From: Nanobdellota archaeon
GTDB lineage: Archaea > Nanobdellota > Nanobdellia > Pacearchaeales > GW2011-AR1
Direction: 5' to 3'
NCBI GenBank assembly: GCA_030704765.1
Contig: JAUYDD010000044.1
Coordinates: 1 to 18,678, forward strand
Length of the DNA: 18,678 nt
Shown: piece after piece, positions 1 to 6,615 of the stretch
How positions within the stretch are numbered: the first letter of the stretch is position 1
How the letters are laid out: every line of letters begins with the position of its first letter
Notes under the pieces: generated by a model
Database searches by the model: none
What the model was told of the DNA's origin: nothing
Seen by the model: only the letters and a program-made list of their open reading frames with translations
Position numbers and translations under genes: made by a program

Positions 1-44
1 TAATATTTTTTACCATTAATGTTTCTAGTTTCAGTATATGCCAT
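1..44 (-). CDS. partial unknown protein (N-terminus only)
   Basis: An ATG at 44-42 on the minus strand opens a frame that runs off the window edge after 14 codons (MAYTETRNINGKKY). A TATA-like box lies at 66-74, about 26 bases upstream, which fits the leaderless arrangement of several other genes here. The visible residues are too few to assign a family. Support for the gene is the promoter spacing, the open frame, and an inverted repeat that encloses the TATA box. Confidence 0.4.
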   Translation of the reverse strand, partial: MAYTETRNINGKKY

Positions 45-54
45 AATAATCTTA

Positions 55-89
55 TGTCTACATTATTTATAAATCTTTCTATGTAGACA
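55..89. promoter_or_regulatory. inverted repeat enclosing a TATA box
   Basis: TGTCTACAT (55-63) and ATGTAGACA (81-89) are perfect 9-bp inverted arms around TTTATAAAT (66-74). The box is correctly placed for the minus-strand gene starting at 44. A repressor bound to the arms would cover the TATA box; that function is inferred. Confidence 0.45.
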
Positions 90-150
90 CAAAGAAATAT
101 AGAATATGAACCCACGCAGAATCGAACTGGTGAATACTCTAGTCGGTGTA

Positions 151-178
151 AAAGAATATATCCTAAAGGATATACTTT
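151..178 (-). terminator. palindrome after the TrmB-like gene
   Basis: TATATCC (157-163) and GGATATA (168-174) form a hairpin with a 4-base loop, extended by AAAG/CTTT at 151-154 and 175-178. Read on the minus strand it starts 9 bases after the stop codon of the 187-912 gene and is followed by a T-rich run. A nearly identical palindrome lies at 2123-2148. It is probably a terminator or 3' processing signal. Confidence 0.45.
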
Positions 179-186
179 GCAACAAT

Positions 187-912
187 CTATTTTTTAGCAA
201 TTTTCCACATTAGTTCAAACTGTTTTCTAAAACTATCTGAGATATTTTTATTTTTTATAATTATTAAATAATTTGGATTTCCCCACATTATTATTTGGAC
301 TTTATCCCCATAAATCTGCATAGGATTTGGATTGAAATATTTTTCATCAATATATCTATAGATTGTTTGTCCTCTTGTTAGAAAACCTCTTGTACCAATT
401 TTAATAATTACTTTTTCTATGATTTTATATTGAACTAAATTTCTTTCATATTGTTCAACAATAGTTTTATTATTAGCAATTGGAGTTGATTCATCAACAG
501 CAGTGCATAAAACTTCTCCACCTGTTTTTTTCAATGTGTTAATAATATCCATTAATCCAATTTTATCTATATTCTTGCCTTTGAATACTTCAACATGAAT
601 GTCATCTTTTCCGAGAGTATTTAGTTTTAACAGTTCTGGTAAAACCTGCTCATATTGCTTCTTCTGTTCATCCAAAAATTCAAGAATTTTCTCAGGATCA
701 ATTGCTTGGAATATTTTCTTTCCATTTTTCAGGACAAAACTTACAAATGCTTTCTCTTGTAAACGATTTAAAGCATCATAACATGCTTGTCTATACAATC
801 CTGTTTTTTTAGATATTTCATATGCAGAGAGGGGACCATTTTTTATTAAAGTTAGAAATATCTCTATTTCATAATCAGTTAATCCAAGATTTTTCAATAT
901 TGTTTTATCCAT
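187..912 (-). CDS. TrmB-like transcriptional regulator
   Basis: This 241-residue protein has the N-terminal winged helix of the TrmB family (roughly residues 1-80: LGLTDYEIEIFLTLIKNG, then SAYEISKKTGL and a recognition-helix stretch). A short predicted coiled coil follows (about 80-96), then a C-terminal domain of about 140 residues like those that bind effectors in TrmB-like proteins. It is shorter than sugar-sensing TrmB proteins (about 340 residues), so its ligand cannot be guessed. It is divergent from a radical SAM enzyme and the two share a 113-base promoter region. A palindromic TATA box (933-942) lies about 25 bases before the start, so the transcript is probably leaderless. It likely regulates itself and the neighbouring enzyme gene. 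Confidence 0.85.
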   Translation of the reverse strand: MDKTILKNLGLTDYEIEIFLTLIKNGPLSAYEISKKTGLYRQACYDALNRLQEKAFVSFVLKNGKKIFQAIDPEKILEFLDEQKKQYEQVLPELLKLNTLGKDDIHVEVFKGKNIDKIGLMDIINTLKKTGGEVLCTAVDESTPIANNKTIVEQYERNLVQYKIIEKVIIKIGTRGFLTRGQTIYRYIDEKYFNPNPMQIYGDKVQIIMWGNPNYLIIIKNKNISDSFRKQFELMWKIAKK

Positions 913-932
913 ACCCTGATTTAATAGCTCGT

Positions 933-980
933 TTTATATAAAGCTTTCGGATGATATCATACGACATAATTATTTATATT
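933..980. promoter_or_regulatory. divergent promoters with central 18-bp operator
   Basis: A TATA box at 933-942 serves the minus-strand regulator and one at 973-980 (TTTATATT) serves the plus-strand radical SAM gene. Between them, 947-964 is an inverted repeat matching at 16 of 18 positions with a perfect core ATGATATCAT (951-960). One dimeric regulator bound there could affect both promoters. The TrmB-like protein encoded alongside is the obvious candidate. Binding is inferred. Confidence 0.55.
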
Positions 981-1025
981 TATTTTGATATATGAATACA
1001 TAGATTAGCTGTAGGTAGATAAAAA

Positions 1026-2084
1026 ATGAAATATGTAATGAAAGGTAATCCTGAAACTGGTAAATTAAATTTGCCTCATCTAATTGTGGCTCAATCATAT
1101 AACTGCGATTATGCATGTATAGGATGTAACGCAGTTGGTAATGGTGAATCTATAAACCCTAGAAGGATGCTTAAAATTGTTGATGATTGGAGAGCATACA
1201 ATATGGGTGATGCTATCTTTCATTTAAAGGGTGGAGAACCCTTAATGTTTGAAGGAATATGGGATACTGTAAATCATGCAGCATGTAAAGGTTTATATCT
1301 TTTTATGACAACAAGCGGTTCAAAAGTTGATCAAGAAGCAGTTAAGAGATTACAAGGAGTTTATGATAAAACAGATGGACAAGTTATTGTTTCTTTAGAT
1401 GGTTCTAGAGAAGAAATAAATGCATTATCAAGACAAAGAGGTTCTTTTGAAACAGCTAGAAGTGCTATTGAAACTTTGGTTGAATCAGGAGTTCCTGTAG
1501 CATGGAATTATAGAGTTCATAGAGGTAATCAGGAAGATATTGGTGATGCAATAAGACTAGCAAATGAACTTGGAGTTGAACAATTTAATGTATTATATCA
1601 TGCTCAAATTAGAAATAGAAATGGTAATCTTGAAGTGCCTGATTTAGAAGTGATATTGCCACAATTAGAAAGAGCAAGAAACAATAGAGCAAGGGATATG
1701 TTAGAGTGGAGTGTAGTGGATATGATTCAAAGATTAGGTTCTGGCAAATATGATTGTAATGGCTGTACTGCTGGATTTAGAGGATTTGCTTATATTACTC
1801 CTGATGGGAATGTATATTCATGTCCAAATACTGTGAGTGAAAAACACAGACTTGGAACAATCGATGATTCTTTTGAGAATCTGTTTGAGAATGGAAAAAA
1901 TTTAAGAGAAGTACATAAAGAAAGACTAGTTTGTAAAGGAGAATTGGAAGCGGCTACAAAAGATAAAGAGTATCAGAGAAAATTGGATGAAGAAGAAGAA
2001 TTGATAAAAGAGAAAATTGCTAAAACAGAAACTACAAGTGAAGAAAGAGAGCCAATAGCAGTATGTTTTAATAGAAATTATTAA
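1026..2084 (+). CDS. radical SAM protein with SPASM-like C-terminus
   Basis: A 352-residue radical SAM enzyme. Cys27, Cys31 and Cys34 form the CxxxCxxC motif that binds the [4Fe-4S]-SAM cluster, and GGEP at 69-72 is the usual SAM-contacting motif. The C-terminal part carries CNGC (Cys244, Cys247), the SPASM-like run YITPDGNVYSC (Cys266), Cys303 and Cys347, suggesting at least one auxiliary cluster. Such enzymes often modify peptides or proteins, but no precursor peptide is visible nearby and the substrate is unknown. Residues 305-340 are highly charged and probably helical. A weak ribosome site AGGT (1013-1016) precedes the start. The divergent TrmB-like gene probably controls it. Confidence 0.88.
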   Translation: MKYVMKGNPETGKLNLPHLIVAQSYNCDYACIGCNAVGNGESINPRRMLKIVDDWRAYNMGDAIFHLKGGEPLMFEGIWDTVNHAACKGLYLFMTTSGSKVDQEAVKRLQGVYDKTDGQVIVSLDGSREEINALSRQRGSFETARSAIETLVESGVPVAWNYRVHRGNQEDIGDAIRLANELGVEQFNVLYHAQIRNRNGNLEVPDLEVILPQLERARNNRARDMLEWSVVDMIQRLGSGKYDCNGCTAGFRGFAYITPDGNVYSCPNTVSEKHRLGTIDDSFENLFENGKNLREVHKERLVCKGELEAATKDKEYQRKLDEEEELIKEKIAKTETTSEEREPIAVCFNRNY

Positions 2085-2122
2085 AAGTTTATTAAAAAGT
2101 ATTTCATTTAAGTCATTATTAG

Positions 2123-2148
2123 AAAGTATATCCTTTAAGATATACTTT
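2123..2148. terminator. palindrome between convergent genes
   Basis: AAAGTATATC (2123-2132) and GATATACTTT (2139-2148) form a perfect 10-bp stem with a 6-base loop. It lies between the convergent radical SAM (ends 2084) and tsaC (ends 2174) genes, so it may terminate both transcripts. It closely resembles the palindrome at 151-178. Confidence 0.5.
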
Positions 2149-2173
2149 GTGTAAACAAGCTGTTTTAACACTT

Positions 2174-2863
2174 TTATATTTGTCTCTTTATCTCTTTCCC
2201 ATTAATTATTAAAGTTGAGGGTCTTCCATTTAATTCTCCTACATCAATTACATAATCGACTTTTTCTAAAATCTCTTTATTTATTTCAGGAATTTTTGTT
2301 ATTGGAGTTTCTCCAGAAAGGTTTACTGATGTTGTAATGAATGGAACATTTGTTTTTTGAATGATTTTTGTAAAATCATTATTTGGAATCCTGATTCCAA
2401 GCAAATCTGTATTTGATACATTGGATAGAAAATTAAGGTTTTTCTTTTTTAAAATAATTGTATAAGGTCCTGGAAGATATTTGTCTAAGTCAGTATCTAT
2501 TATAAGATTTTTCTTTATCCAGCCTATTGATGGAGCTATTATTGATAAAGGGTTATTAGAATCTCTTTTTTTAATAAGCTTGATTTTATTAACTGAACTT
2601 ACATTATTTGCATCACAACCAAGACCATAGATAGTGTCAGTTGGATAAATAAAGATTTTTCCAGACTTAATCTCTGAAATAATTTGTTTTTCTTTAATTT
2701 CCCTGATTTTTATTATGTCGGGAACGTTGAAAACCACACCTTTTAAGGTGCGGTCGTTCCCGAACATCCTAAAAAATTTCCCTGTCAAAGAAAAATCGCC
2801 GATCAAACTCCATCCTTCAGGATGGAGTAGACGATTTTTCAGGAAATTTTTTTTGATTTTCAT
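2174..2863 (-). CDS. tsaC: threonylcarbamoyl-AMP synthase (TsaC/YrdC) with N-terminal repeat insertion
   Basis: The YrdC domain begins near residue 60 (SGKIFIYPTDTIYGLGCDA), followed by KKRDSNNPLSI and SVNLSG motifs that shape the ATP/threonine pocket. The enzyme makes threonylcarbamoyl-AMP for the t6A modification of ANN-decoding tRNAs. The frame is 229 residues; without residues 4-50 it is 182, the usual size of a stand-alone TsaC. Those 47 residues are encoded by a palindromic repeat (2715-2857) inserted after codon 3 without breaking the frame. Removing it restores MKIIKIREIKEKQ running into the domain. No ATG lies between repeat and domain, so translation must start at 2863 or at an internal ATG inside the repeat. 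There is no Sua5 C-terminal domain. Confidence 0.88.
   Translation of the reverse strand: MKIKKNFLKNRLLHPEGWSLIGDFSLTGKFFRMFGNDRTLKGVVFNVPDIIKIREIKEKQIISEIKSGKIFIYPTDTIYGLGCDANNVSSVNKIKLIKKRDSNNPLSIIAPSIGWIKKNLIIDTDLDKYLPGPYTIILKKKNLNFLSNVSNTDLLGIRIPNNDFTKIIQKTNVPFITTSVNLSGETPITKIPEINKEILEKVDYVIDVGELNGRPSTLIINGKEIKRQI
2715..2857 (-). repeat. modular palindromic repeat, copy 1 (inside tsaC)
   Basis: Read on the minus strand it starts ATCAAAAAA, carries the H1c hairpin module (long stem GAAAAATCGTC with an inner CTCCATCC/GGATGGAG hairpin), the linker TTTTTTAGGATG and a 3' hairpin with arms GGGAACG/CGTTCCC, and ends GACAT. Its 143 bp, counted without one of the two bordering AT dinucleotides, is 141 bp or 47 codons. 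It is translated as part of TsaC. Confidence 0.9.
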
Positions 2864-2935
2864 ATTTTATTATTCTTTATATTTAATAAAAATATTTTCA
2901 ATAATGTTTATATATTAATTTTTTCTTATTATAAT

Positions 2936-3181
2936 ATGATAGAAAGAGCATTATATATATTATTATTGTTTTTAGCTGTGCCTGTTGCTAATATCATCTA
3001 TAAACTTTGCAAAGACGAAGTGAAAAAATGGGAAAAAAGATTGATTTTGTCCTCTTTAATAAGTATAATCCTTGCTATAGTGATATTATTTTCAGGATTC
3101 ATATATAAGATTCCAGTAATGATAAGCTTGTTATTTATAGCAATTGTAAACCTAATTATAGCATATAAAGCACATAAGTGA
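2936..3181 (+). CDS. small three-helix membrane protein
   Basis: An 81-residue hydrophobic protein with predicted membrane segments at about 4-22, 37-57 and 60-77, separated by a charged loop (KDEVKKWEKR). No family is recognised. A TATA-like TTTATATA (about 2907-2914) lies some 25 bases before the start, giving a leaderless transcript. It is divergent from tsaC and lies just upstream of the pilin gene on the same strand, with an inverted repeat after its stop that may separate the two transcripts. Similar small proteins are common in archaeal genomes; no role can be assigned. Confidence 0.65.
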   Translation: MIERALYILLLFLAVPVANIIYKLCKDEVKKWEKRLILSSLISIILAIVILFSGFIYKIPVMISLLFIAIVNLIIAYKAHK

Positions 3182-3215
3182 AAAGGGAAATCTTTATATA
3201 CAACAATTTCCCTTT
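3182..3215 (+). promoter_or_regulatory. pilin promoter TATA box inside a perfect inverted repeat
   Basis: AAAGGGAAAT (3182-3191) and ATTTCCCTTT (3206-3215) are perfect 10-bp arms around the TATA box TTTATATA (3193-3200) of the pilin gene. The left arm begins one base after the upstream stop codon. It could be an operator for the pilin promoter, a terminator for the upstream gene, or both. Confidence 0.5.
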
Positions 3216-3251
3216 ATATAATATTATATTTTTTTATGAAAGGAGGTAAAA

Positions 3252-3689
3252 ATGAACAAGAAAGGACAAGCAGCTATGGAATTTTTGATGACTTATGGCT
3301 GGGCAATTCTTGCTGCAGTCATTGCAATCGGAGTCTTAGCTTATTTTGGAGTTTTCTCACCTGGAAAATATTTGCCTAATGCATGTACATTAAATGCACC
3401 TTTAGGATGTGATGAATATGCTGTTACAAATGCTAATGGAGTCCAGCTAGTCTTAAGGAACGGCGCTGGAGATTCGCTAGCTATTGTAAGTGTTGCTGTA
3501 ACAAATTGCGGTACTGATTCAACAGGATGGACTGTTGCTGATGGTGCAACACAAGCAATAACTGTAACATGTGCACCAGCTTTGGCAGTTGGAGATAAAT
3601 TCAAAGGAGATGTTACTATCACTTATAGAAAGAGTGGAGGAACACTTGACCAAATATCTTCTGGAACTATGACTGCAAAAGTAGCTTAA
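3252..3689 (+). CDS. class III signal peptide pilin (likely major subunit)
   Basis: The 145-residue protein begins MNKKG followed by QAAMEFLMTYGWAILA, a textbook archaeal class III prepilin signal: cleavage after Gly5, Gln at +1, Glu at +5, then a hydrophobic helix that forms the pilus core. The rest is Ala/Thr/Val-rich and probably a beta-rich head with four cysteines, enough for two disulfides. A strong ribosome site AGGAGGT (3241-3247), rare among the largely leaderless genes here, sits 4 bases before the start and suggests high expression. A T-rich run after the stop (3690-3702) is the likely terminator. The pilus machine is encoded at 5701-9869. Confidence 0.92.
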   Translation: MNKKGQAAMEFLMTYGWAILAAVIAIGVLAYFGVFSPGKYLPNACTLNAPLGCDEYAVTNANGVQLVLRNGAGDSLAIVSVAVTNCGTDSTGWTVADGATQAITVTCAPALAVGDKFKGDVTITYRKSGGTLDQISSGTMTAKVA

Positions 3690-3837
3690 TTTTTATTTTT
3701 TTATAATTTTAATTTATTGAAATTTTATTACTTGCTTAGTGTTAACTATAATTCATTTAGATACTTGGTATTTTAGAGTGTGATGAAATAACTGTTTTAG
3801 ATTTGATTTTAACAAATAATCTTCTTATTTAATTTTT
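3690..3837. other. AT-rich intergenic stretch after the pilin
   Basis: It starts with T-rich runs (3690-3702) suited to archaeal transcription termination. I see no gene or further strong structure up to the repeat that begins at 3838. Confidence 0.5.
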
Positions 3838-4069
3838 ATGTCGAGAATTGAAAACCTCATGATTTATCATGTGGTCGTAGCAAATGTTACAGTTTTCAAT
3901 TCTCGAGCACAAGAAAATTCTTTCAGATGAATTTTCGGTGCAGAAAAAACCATAAAAGTTTTTTCTTGCATCCTAAAAACAAGGGCCAATCAAACCACAC
4001 TCGCCAGCAGGCGATTTTTTAGCTGTGGCAAAAAACCTTTAGGGTGTGGTGGCCCATTGTTTTTTTGAT
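3838..4069 (-). repeat. modular palindromic repeat, copy 2 (long form)
   Basis: At 232 bp this is the longest copy. On the minus strand: ATCAAAAAA, then H1a (outer stem ACAATGGGCCA/TGGCCCTTGT, CCACAC/GTGTGG, enclosing a T/A-rich branch and a TCGCC/GGCGA branch, so a junction), the linker TTTTTAGGATGC, the middle module with two A/T-rich hairpins, and the 3' hairpin with arms GAGAATTGAAAAC/GTTTTCAATTCTC, ending CGACAT. It lies between the pilin and the KaiC-like gene. Confidence 0.95.
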
Positions 4070-4087
4070 ATTCATCAATAAGTTTTT

Positions 4088-4099
4088 AAGTATATACTT
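4088..4099. promoter_or_regulatory. palindromic TATA region of the KaiC-like gene
   Basis: AAGTATATACTT is a perfect 12-bp palindrome ending 12 bases before the start codon at 4112. It overlaps the likely TATA element and could be an operator or simply a symmetric TATA box. Confidence 0.35.
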
Positions 4100-4111
4100 C
4101 ATTCTAATATT

Positions 4112-4843
4112 ATGAAAGATAGAACAAAAGTCATTATTGAAAGAGTTTCTGCAGGCATAAAGGAATTTGATAAACTTATTGAAGGCGGTTTTGAAAAGAA
4201 TTCAATCAACCTTGTTGTTGCTTCTGGAGGGTCTGGCAAGACTATATTCTGCACGCAGTTCTTAGTAGATGGGCTTAGAAAAGGAGAAAGGTGCTTGTAT
4301 ATAACATTTGAAGAAAGAAAAAATGAATTCTATAATAATATGCTTGAACTAGGATTTAATCTTGAAGAAGAAGAAGAAAAAGGGAATTTCTTTTTTTTAG
4401 AATATACTCCTGAAAAAGTAAAGACAATGCTTGATGAAGGAGGAGGTGTAATAGAGTCCATAGTGCTTACAAAAAAAATAAAAAGAGTTGCTATAGACAG
4501 CATAACTTCATTTGGACTTTTGTTTGAAAATGATCTTGAAAGAAGACAATCTGCAATCTCCTTATACAATATGCTAAGAAAATGGGAATGCACAACTGTC
4601 CTTACCTATGAAAGGGATCCTGTTAGTGATGCTAAAACCAATTCCAAAGCCCTAGAATTTGAATCTGACTCAATTATATTATTATATAATGCCAGAGGAA
4701 ATAAAAGTAGGGAAAGATATATTGAAATACTTAAGATGAGGGGAACAAACCACTCTAAAAATATTTATCCATTTTATATAAATAATAATGGCATAGAAGT
4801 CAGTGACAAACCTTTTTATGGAGACATAAAAAATATGCTGTAA
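4112..4843 (+). CDS. KaiC/ArlH-like RecA-superfamily ATPase
   Basis: A single-domain KaiC-family protein of 243 residues. Walker A is GGSGKT (39-44), the acidic pair after the second strand is Glu67-Glu68 (ITFEER), and Walker B ends in Asp129 (RVAIDSIT). The start RVSAGIKEFDKLIEGGF is the usual opening of the family. Related single-domain proteins include ArlH (FlaH) of the archaellum motor, which works with a secretion ATPase and a membrane platform. This gene sits between a pilin and a pilus ATPase operon, so a similar role in the pilus is possible but not shown. It has no ribosome site and is probably leaderless. Repeat copies 2 and 3 flank it. Confidence 0.88.
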   Translation: MKDRTKVIIERVSAGIKEFDKLIEGGFEKNSINLVVASGGSGKTIFCTQFLVDGLRKGERCLYITFEERKNEFYNNMLELGFNLEEEEEKGNFFFLEYTPEKVKTMLDEGGGVIESIVLTKKIKRVAIDSITSFGLLFENDLERRQSAISLYNMLRKWECTTVLTYERDPVSDAKTNSKALEFESDSIILLYNARGNKSRERYIEILKMRGTNHSKNIYPFYINNNGIEVSDKPFYGDIKNML

Positions 4844-4925
4844 AATCCAGTGATTTTATATATTGAATACACTGAACCTTGAAACATTACTCTTTTTTAT
4901 CTAAAGGCTACTTTTTCAAACATCG

Positions 4926-4952
4926 TCGGCTTTGCCAGCCGATGTTTTTTTT
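4926..4952 (+). terminator. hairpin plus T-run after the KaiC-like gene
   Basis: TCGGCT (4926-4931) and AGCCGA (4937-4942) form a 6-bp stem with a 5-base loop, followed after two bases by eight T residues (4945-4952). It lies about 80 bases after the stop at 4843 and looks like a terminator. Confidence 0.55.
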
Positions 4953-4969
4953 GTATCATTAATGCATAT

Positions 4970-5121
4970 ATCAAAAAAATTTCCTGAAAAATCGCCTACT
5001 CCATCCTGAAGGATGGAGTTTGATCGGCGATTTTTCTGATTCGGAAATTTTTAGGATGCTCGGAAATTGAATGCAGGTAAACTACCTCATCTTAAAAGAT
5101 GAGGTTTTCAATTTCCGACAT
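4970..5121 (+). repeat. modular palindromic repeat, copy 3
   Basis: It begins ATCAAAAAA and carries H1c (GAAAAATCGCC/GGCGATTTTTC with inner ACTCCATCC-TGAA-GGATGGAGT), the linker TTTTTAGGATGC and a 3' hairpin with arms GGAAATTGAA/TTCAATTTCC enclosing CCTCATC/GATGAGG, ending CGACAT. Its 3' half is identical to that of copy 9. H1 is shared with copies 1 and 6. Confidence 0.95.
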
Positions 5122-5189
5122 AATCTTGAGAAGGATTTTAGATTGTAGCAGCAACAATTAGTAGTCAGTAATTATGAATGGGTGTAAAT

Positions 5190-5388
5190 ATCAAAAAAAC
5201 AATGGGCCACCCACACCTAAAGGTGTGGGTTTGTCACAGGCCCTGGTTTTTAGGATGCAAGAAAAAACTTTTATGGTTTTTTCTGCACAGAAAATTCATC
5301 TGAAAGAATTTCCTTGTGCTCGAGAATTGAAAACTGTAACATTAGCTACGACCACATGATGAATCATGAGGTTTTCAATTCTCGACAT
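5190..5388 (+). repeat. modular palindromic repeat, copy 4
   Basis: ATCAAAAAA, then H1b with a single inner hairpin CCCACACC-TAAA-GGTGTGGG, the linker TTTTTAGGATGC, the two-hairpin middle module, and the GAGAATTGAAAAC-type 3' hairpin, ending CGACAT. From the linker to the 3' end it is nearly identical to copy 5. Confidence 0.95.
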
Positions 5389-5460
5389 AAGTTTGGATAT
5401 AAATATTTAAAAATATCAGATACTCAATTTTTTTCTATATAACAATCAATATCAATTGAC

Positions 5461-5660
5461 ATCAAAAAAACAATGTGCCACCACACACTAAAGTGTGTGG
5501 GTTTGTGACAGGCCCTTGTTTTTAGGATGCAAGAAAAAACTTTTATGGTTTTTTCTGCACAGAAAATTCATCTGAAAGAATTTCCTTGTGCTCGAAAATT
5601 GAAAACTGTAACATTAGCTACGACCACATGATAAATCATGAGGTTTTCAATTCTCGACAT
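5461..5660 (+). repeat. modular palindromic repeat, copy 5
   Basis: Same layout as copy 4, but the inner H1 hairpin is CCACACAC-TAAA-GTGTGTGG. Both strands of the stem have changed together, so pairing is kept. It ends CGACAT 40 bases from the stop codon of the pilus operon (5701). Confidence 0.95.
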
Positions 5661-5700
5661 AATTAAATCAATCTATACAGATTAAAATCTATTTATCGCA

Positions 5701-6615
5701 TCAGATAAATCCTGTCAAGAACCTTAAGATGAACATCTTCACTAAAAAAAAGATTGTTAGACTTAATATAAGTATAGGAGGTATATATTTTATGCCTTCT
5801 TTTTCTTCGCCTTTACTAACTAATCCCAATATAAGAGATGCTAATATACCTATTGTAATCATGAACGTGATTGAAAAATATCTAATGAAAGATATAGAGA
5901 TATTCACCTTAGACAATGTGAATGTTGAAGAAGTACTTGTATCCATCTCAGGTATTCCAGACAATATTTTTGTCAATACCTCTACTAATACATTGGATAA
6001 AGAAAACAATCCCGGAGCAAATATTGCCACTACAAGAAATATGAATATGACATACATAAGAACATTGGAATAAGCTTTTTTCTCTACAAAATCCTTCTCT
6101 TTCATATTTGCTGAGGTCTCTTCTAATAATATAGAGAGATTTCCTCCTGCTCTTATGCCTGATATTATCAATAACAAGGTCTTGTTTATTTTTTCAGAAC
6201 TTATCCTTTGCCCCATACCAATTAATGCAATCTCTATATCTTTATTAGTGGCTATGTCTTTTCCTGTCTTGAGTATCTCAATATCCAAGGGATAGAACTC
6301 TGGCCTTGAACTCAATAACATTGCTCTATCAATAGTCATTCCTGCACGAAGATTACTTGACATAAGCTGCAAAAAATCTGGAAAAACATCTTCAATTCTT
6401 TTTATCCTGGAAGATTTAGATAACATATCCTTGAAATAAAAATAAGCGAATATCACCACTATTGTCATAATAAAACTTAATCCAGAGCCTAAAATAGACT
6501 TGTAAAACAATAATACTGCTGAACTTATAAAAAGCGCTAATATTACGGAGATTATAATTATCCTTTTTATCCTTGCTTTCTCTATCTTTGTCAACTGCCT
6601 TTTTTTTATTTTCAT
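5701..6615 (-). CDS. type IV pilus/T2SS platform protein (TadC-like, GspF domain)
   Basis: A 304-residue membrane protein with a cytoplasmic T2SSF-type domain at about 80-180 (FPDFLQLMSSNLRAGMTIDRAM, then MGQRI and ISGIRAGGNL). Two membrane helices lie before it (about 17-38 and 44-62) and three or four after it (about 185-215, 245-270 and 278-300). Such proteins form the inner-membrane platform that couples the assembly ATPase to pilin insertion. It is the last gene of a four-gene operon. Its ATG overlaps the previous stop codon by 4 bases (ATGA), with AGGAGG about 9 bases upstream. Having two separate platform genes resembles TadB/TadC rather than one fused GspF. Confidence 0.85.
   Translation of the reverse strand: MKIKKRQLTKIEKARIKRIIIISVILALFISSAVLLFYKSILGSGLSFIMTIVVIFAYFYFKDMLSKSSRIKRIEDVFPDFLQLMSSNLRAGMTIDRAMLLSSRPEFYPLDIEILKTGKDIATNKDIEIALIGMGQRISSEKINKTLLLIISGIRAGGNLSILLEETSANMKEKDFVEKKAYSNVLMYVIFIFLVVAIFAPGLFSLSNVLVEVLTKILSGIPEMDTSTSSTFTLSKVNISISFIRYFSITFMITIGILASLILGLVSKGEEKEGIKYIPPILILSLTIFFLVKMFILRFLTGFI

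Larger units (their letters stand above)
4844..5700. other. gene-free repeat-rich region
   Basis: This 857-base stretch holds the terminator-like hairpin and three palindromic repeats in the same orientation (copies 3, 4 and 5), separated by about 70-base AT-rich spacers (5122-5189, 5389-5460). Short open frames in it run across the repeats, have no promoter or ribosome site, and are not credible genes. Confidence 0.8.

Noticed and set aside
107..150. Possible 3' fragment of a tRNA gene on the minus strand (GTTCGATTC-like T loop)
   Set aside because: The T stem pairs at only three of five positions and no matching acceptor or anticodon arm is found nearby; at best a decayed remnant.
5174..5359. 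Plus-strand open frame of 61 codons in the repeat cluster
   Set aside because: It is almost entirely the sequence of repeat copy 4; other copies of the same module do not keep the frame open.
4970..5660. Regular repeats that could suggest a CRISPR array
   Set aside because: The units are 150-200 bases, internally palindromic, differ in modules and occur in both orientations across the window; there are no short identical repeats with uniform spacers and no cas genes.
5190..5660. Integron attC sites
   Set aside because: The fixed linkers and ends do not show the paired RYYYAAC/GTTRRRY boxes, there is no integrase gene, and the flanked genes are not single-gene cassettes.
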